From: Gammaproteobacteria bacterium
Lineage (GTDB): Bacteria; Pseudomonadota; Gammaproteobacteria; GCA-001735895
Length of the DNA stretch: 7,965 bases
Assembly: GCA_021767985.1 (NCBI GenBank)
Contig: JAASSH010000080.1
Location: 1 to 7,965 of the forward strand
Direction of reading: 5' to 3'
The position numbers and the translations under genes were made by a program. Positions 6,299 through 7,965 of the stretch are shown here, one piece after another. Under the pieces are notes generated by a model. That model worked only from the letters and a program-made list of their open reading frames with translations. It did no database searches and was not told the origin of the DNA. Numbering within the stretch: position 1 is the first letter of the stretch; each line of letters starts with the position of its first letter.

Positions 6299-7003
6299 TT
6301 ACGCCACCTGCAGCAGGTTTTTCAATCGATTACTGACCAGTTCGCCCAGCTGTTGCAGAAAGATCGTGCCCATCGACAGGCCGAAGCGGTCGGCGCTGGT
6401 GCTGCCAAGGCATAGCAGCCCCAGGTCTTGTGTGTGATAAAGCGGAATCATCGCGCTGGAGCCGATTTGAAGATCAGGACCGAACAGTTCATGGTTGATT
6501 TTTTCATCCTGGCGGCCGCAGACCGGTTTACGCGCCTCGATCCAGGGTTTGACGCTGTCTACAATGCCGCTGTCGGCATCGAGGTAGAGCCCCTCGAGGA
6601 TATCGCTGTCGACGCTGATCCCCGGCAGGAAGCGGAAACAGACAAAATCGGTATAGAAAAAAGTCTGCACCTGGTCCTGCACCATGGCGAGCACGTCGTG
6701 CAGCTGGTCGGTATTCATCAATTCCAGTGCCAGGCGGTGAAAGCGCTGATTCAGCTCCTCGTTCTCACGCGCAATGCCGACCAGTTCGTCGATCTTGGAC
6801 TTGAGTGACAGGTTCTCCTCGCGCAGGAGTTTGAGCTGACGCTCTACCAGCGAGGTCGCGGCGCCGGTCTGGTGGGGAATAGCCAGCGCCGAAAAAATGT
6901 CGGGGTATTTCATTAAGACGTCGGGATTATCCTGCAGGTACTGGATAATTCTTGTTTCGTCGATTTGCTCGGATTGCTGTGCTTCCGCGGATACTTCACT
7001 CAT
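6299..7003 (-). CDS. DUF484 family GAF-like protein of unknown function
   Basis: This 234-aa protein has the DUF484 (YigA-like) architecture. Residues 15-40 form a short helical N-terminal segment (IIQYLQDNPDVLMKYPDIF). Residues 50-92 form a charged, heptad-like coiled coil. Residues about 95-230 form a GAF-like domain containing the SSAMIPL and DLGLLCLGS strands. No signal peptide, membrane segment or catalytic motif is visible. The family is usually found between dapF and xerC, as here, but its function is not established. The fold suggests a small-molecule-binding or dimerising regulatory role, which is inference. The ATG at 7003 overlaps the dapF stop by 8 nt and has an AGGGG sequence 11 nt upstream. 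The gene ends 5 nt before the xerC start. Confidence 0.92.
   Translation of the reverse strand: MSEVSAEAQQSEQIDETRIIQYLQDNPDVLMKYPDIFSALAIPHQTGAATSLVERQLKLLREENLSLKSKIDELVGIARENEELNQRFHRLALELMNTDQLHDVLAMVQDQVQTFFYTDFVCFRFLPGISVDSDILEGLYLDADSGIVDSVKPWIEARKPVCGRQDEKINHELFGPDLQIGSSAMIPLYHTQDLGLLCLGSTSADRFGLSMGTIFLQQLGELVSNRLKNLLQVA
6304..6309 (-). promoter_or_regulatory. Shine-Dalgarno site fixing the GTG start of xerC
   Basis: The minus strand reads AGGTGG, inside the last codons of the DUF484 gene and 10 nt before the GTG at 6293. It is the best ribosome-binding match at any gene junction I checked in the window. It supports the GTG start over the internal ATG. Confidence 0.6.
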
Positions 7004-7829
7004 ATTCGATTTCGCCCCTATAAACCATTGCAGTTTCGCCCGTCATCATAACGGGGTTTGCGTCGCCTTGCCATTCCAGATTGAGGTCGCCGCCGCGCAG
7101 CGTCGCCGTCGCCATCGGCGCCAGCAGGTTCAGCTCTACCCCGGCCACCATGGCCGCGCAGGCACCGCTGCCGCAGGCGCGGGTTTCGCCGACACCGCGC
7201 TCGAAAACGCGCAGCTTGAAGCTTTCGCGGTCGACTATCTGCATGAAGCCGACATTGGCGCGCTCGGGAAACATCATGTGCGATTCGAAATAAGGTCCCA
7301 TGCTTTCGACCGGGGCTGTTTCGACATCTTCGACCTGGATCACCATGTGAGGGTTACCGATCGACATCGCGCTGAAGCTGACTTCCTGGCCCTGGTAGTC
7401 GCTGCGATAAAGGGTTTCCCGGGTTTCGGCACGCAGCGGAATCTCGGCCGGTTCGAAGCGAGGCACACCCATATCGACGCGGTAGCGGGTGGCATCGATG
7501 GCCTCGAGTTTCAGCAGGCCGGTGTTGGTCTCGACCGGGATGATGTCGAGGTCGGTCAGTCCCTGCTCACGTACGAAACGTGCGAAACAGCGCGCACCGT
7601 TTCCGCACTGGGCGACCTCGCCGCCGTCGGCGTTATAAATCCGGTACTTGAATGCTGCAGCATCGTTATCCGGCTTTTCGACGATCAGCATTTGATCGAA
7701 ACCGATGCCGTCGAAGCGGTCGGCCCAACGCCGTACCAGCTCCGGATTCGGGGCGAAGCGCTGGTGAATGGCGTCGATCACGGCGAAATCGTTGCCGAGA
7801 CCGTGCATCTTGGCAAATTTGATTTTCAT
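6996..7829 (-). CDS. dapF: Diaminopimelate epimerase
   Basis: DapF converts LL-diaminopimelate to meso-diaminopimelate, which feeds peptidoglycan cross-links and lysine synthesis. The protein is 277 aa, close to the usual 274-280. It opens with the typical [15 protein letters not shown]. The two cysteines of the cofactor-independent proton-transfer pair are both present: C75 in the QCGNGARCF motif and C219 in [11 protein letters not shown]66 in YNADGGE and E210 in FERGVGETR are also in their expected places, so the enzyme looks functional. The two halves form the pseudo-symmetric fold of the family. The ATG at 7829 overlaps the lysA stop, and no Shine-Dalgarno sequence is evident, so translation probably depends on coupling to lysA. 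The 3' end overlaps the DUF484 start by 8 nt (ATGAGTGA). Confidence 0.97.
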   Translation of the reverse strand: MKIKFAKMHGLGNDFAVIDAIHQRFAPNPELVRRWADRFDGIGFDQMLIVEKPDNDAAAFKYRIYNADGGEVAQCGNGARCFARFVREQGLTDLDIIPVETNTGLLKLEAIDATRYRVDMGVPRFEPAEIPLRAETRETLYRSDYQGQEVSFSAMSIGNPHMVIQVEDVETAPVESMGPYFESHMMFPERANVGFMQIVDRESFKLRVFERGVGETRACGSGACAAMVAGVELNLLAPMATATLRGGDLNLEWQGDANPVMMTGETAMVYRGEIEYE

Positions 7830-7965
7830 GGCAGCAGGGATTCGCCGCGAATCAGGTCTTCGAAGCCTTCGCGCTTGCGCACGCAGTAATGCCGATCGCC
7901 ATCGACCATCACTTCGGCCGCTCGCATGCGAGTGTTGTAGTTTGACGCCATGCCGAAAGCATAGG
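7826..7965 (-). CDS. lysA: Diaminopimelate decarboxylase, C-terminal end (partial)
   Basis: This is the last 45 codons of a gene whose start lies beyond the window. LysA is the PLP-dependent enzyme that decarboxylates meso-diaminopimelate to L-lysine in the cytoplasm, the final step of lysine synthesis. The visible end reads [18 protein letters not shown], then a VDG segment, and finishes in RGESLLP. This matches the conserved C-terminal beta-domain of bacterial LysA (SSNYNSRPRAAEV-type motif followed by a short tail). The TGA stop overlaps the ATG of dapF in an ATGA arrangement (4-nt overlap), which indicates one transcript and translational coupling with the enzyme that makes its substrate. 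The catalytic barrel and PLP lysine are outside the window, so intactness cannot be judged. The family call rests on 45 residues plus the dapF neighbour. Confidence 0.9.
   Translation of the reverse strand, partial: YAFGMASNYNTRMRAAEVMVDGDRHYCVRKREGFEDLIRGESLLP

Noticed and set aside
6897..7889. Long plus-strand open frame of 330 codons opposite dapF
   Set aside because: It is antisense to a complete, motif-intact dapF and the start of the DUF484 gene. Its composition is the reverse-strand shadow typical of GC-rich genes, and it has no recognisable domain.
1..7965. Mobile elements, CRISPR arrays, tRNA or rRNA genes, defence genes
   Set aside because: I saw no direct repeat arrays, transposase motifs, cloverleaf-like sequences or defence-type domains on either strand. 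All coding space is filled by recognised core genes.

Overview
The window is a compact stretch of ordinary chromosomal core genes, all on the minus strand. It most resembles a gammaproteobacterium outside the Enterobacterales. The support is the protein similarity (UbiJ and UbiE, the lysA-dapF-DUF484-xerC order, HslVU), moderately high GC by eye, and the direct succession xerC-hslV-hslU-DUF971-ubiE-ubiJ-ubiB. I recall similar orders in Xanthomonas/Chromatiales-like lineages, but that comparison is from memory. I see no mobile element, CRISPR array, tRNA or rRNA.

Read in the direction of transcription (high to low coordinates), there are three blocks. Block 1 (7965-5397) holds the 3' end of lysA, then dapF, a DUF484 gene and xerC. 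These are packed with a 4-nt overlap, an 8-nt overlap and a 5-nt gap, so they form one operon: the last steps of lysine/meso-diaminopimelate supply, a GAF-like protein of unknown role, and the chromosome-dimer recombinase. Block 2 (5396-2993) starts with an intergenic region of about 156 bp. It carries several inverted repeats and a well-placed heat-shock (sigma-32-like) promoter, followed by hslV, hslU and a small DUF971 gene. HslV and HslU form the ATP-dependent HslVU protease, and the DUF971 start codon overlaps the hslU stop. Block 3 (2992-1) starts with a 188-bp leader containing a candidate sigma-70 promoter and a leader hairpin. It then encodes ubiE, ubiJ and ubiB, which act in ubiquinone biosynthesis; ubiB runs off the window.

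Start codons deserve attention. hslV very probably starts at TTG, xerC at GTG and ubiJ probably at GTG. ubiB is open from 1370 to the window edge and was read here directly from the reverse complement. No stretch of 300 bases lacks a gene; the longest gaps are about 188 bp and 156 bp.

I found no evidence for an undescribed multigene system. The points most worth a second look are the hslVU promoter and hairpin cluster, the cysteine-free DUF971 protein coupled to hslU, and the structured ubiE leader.
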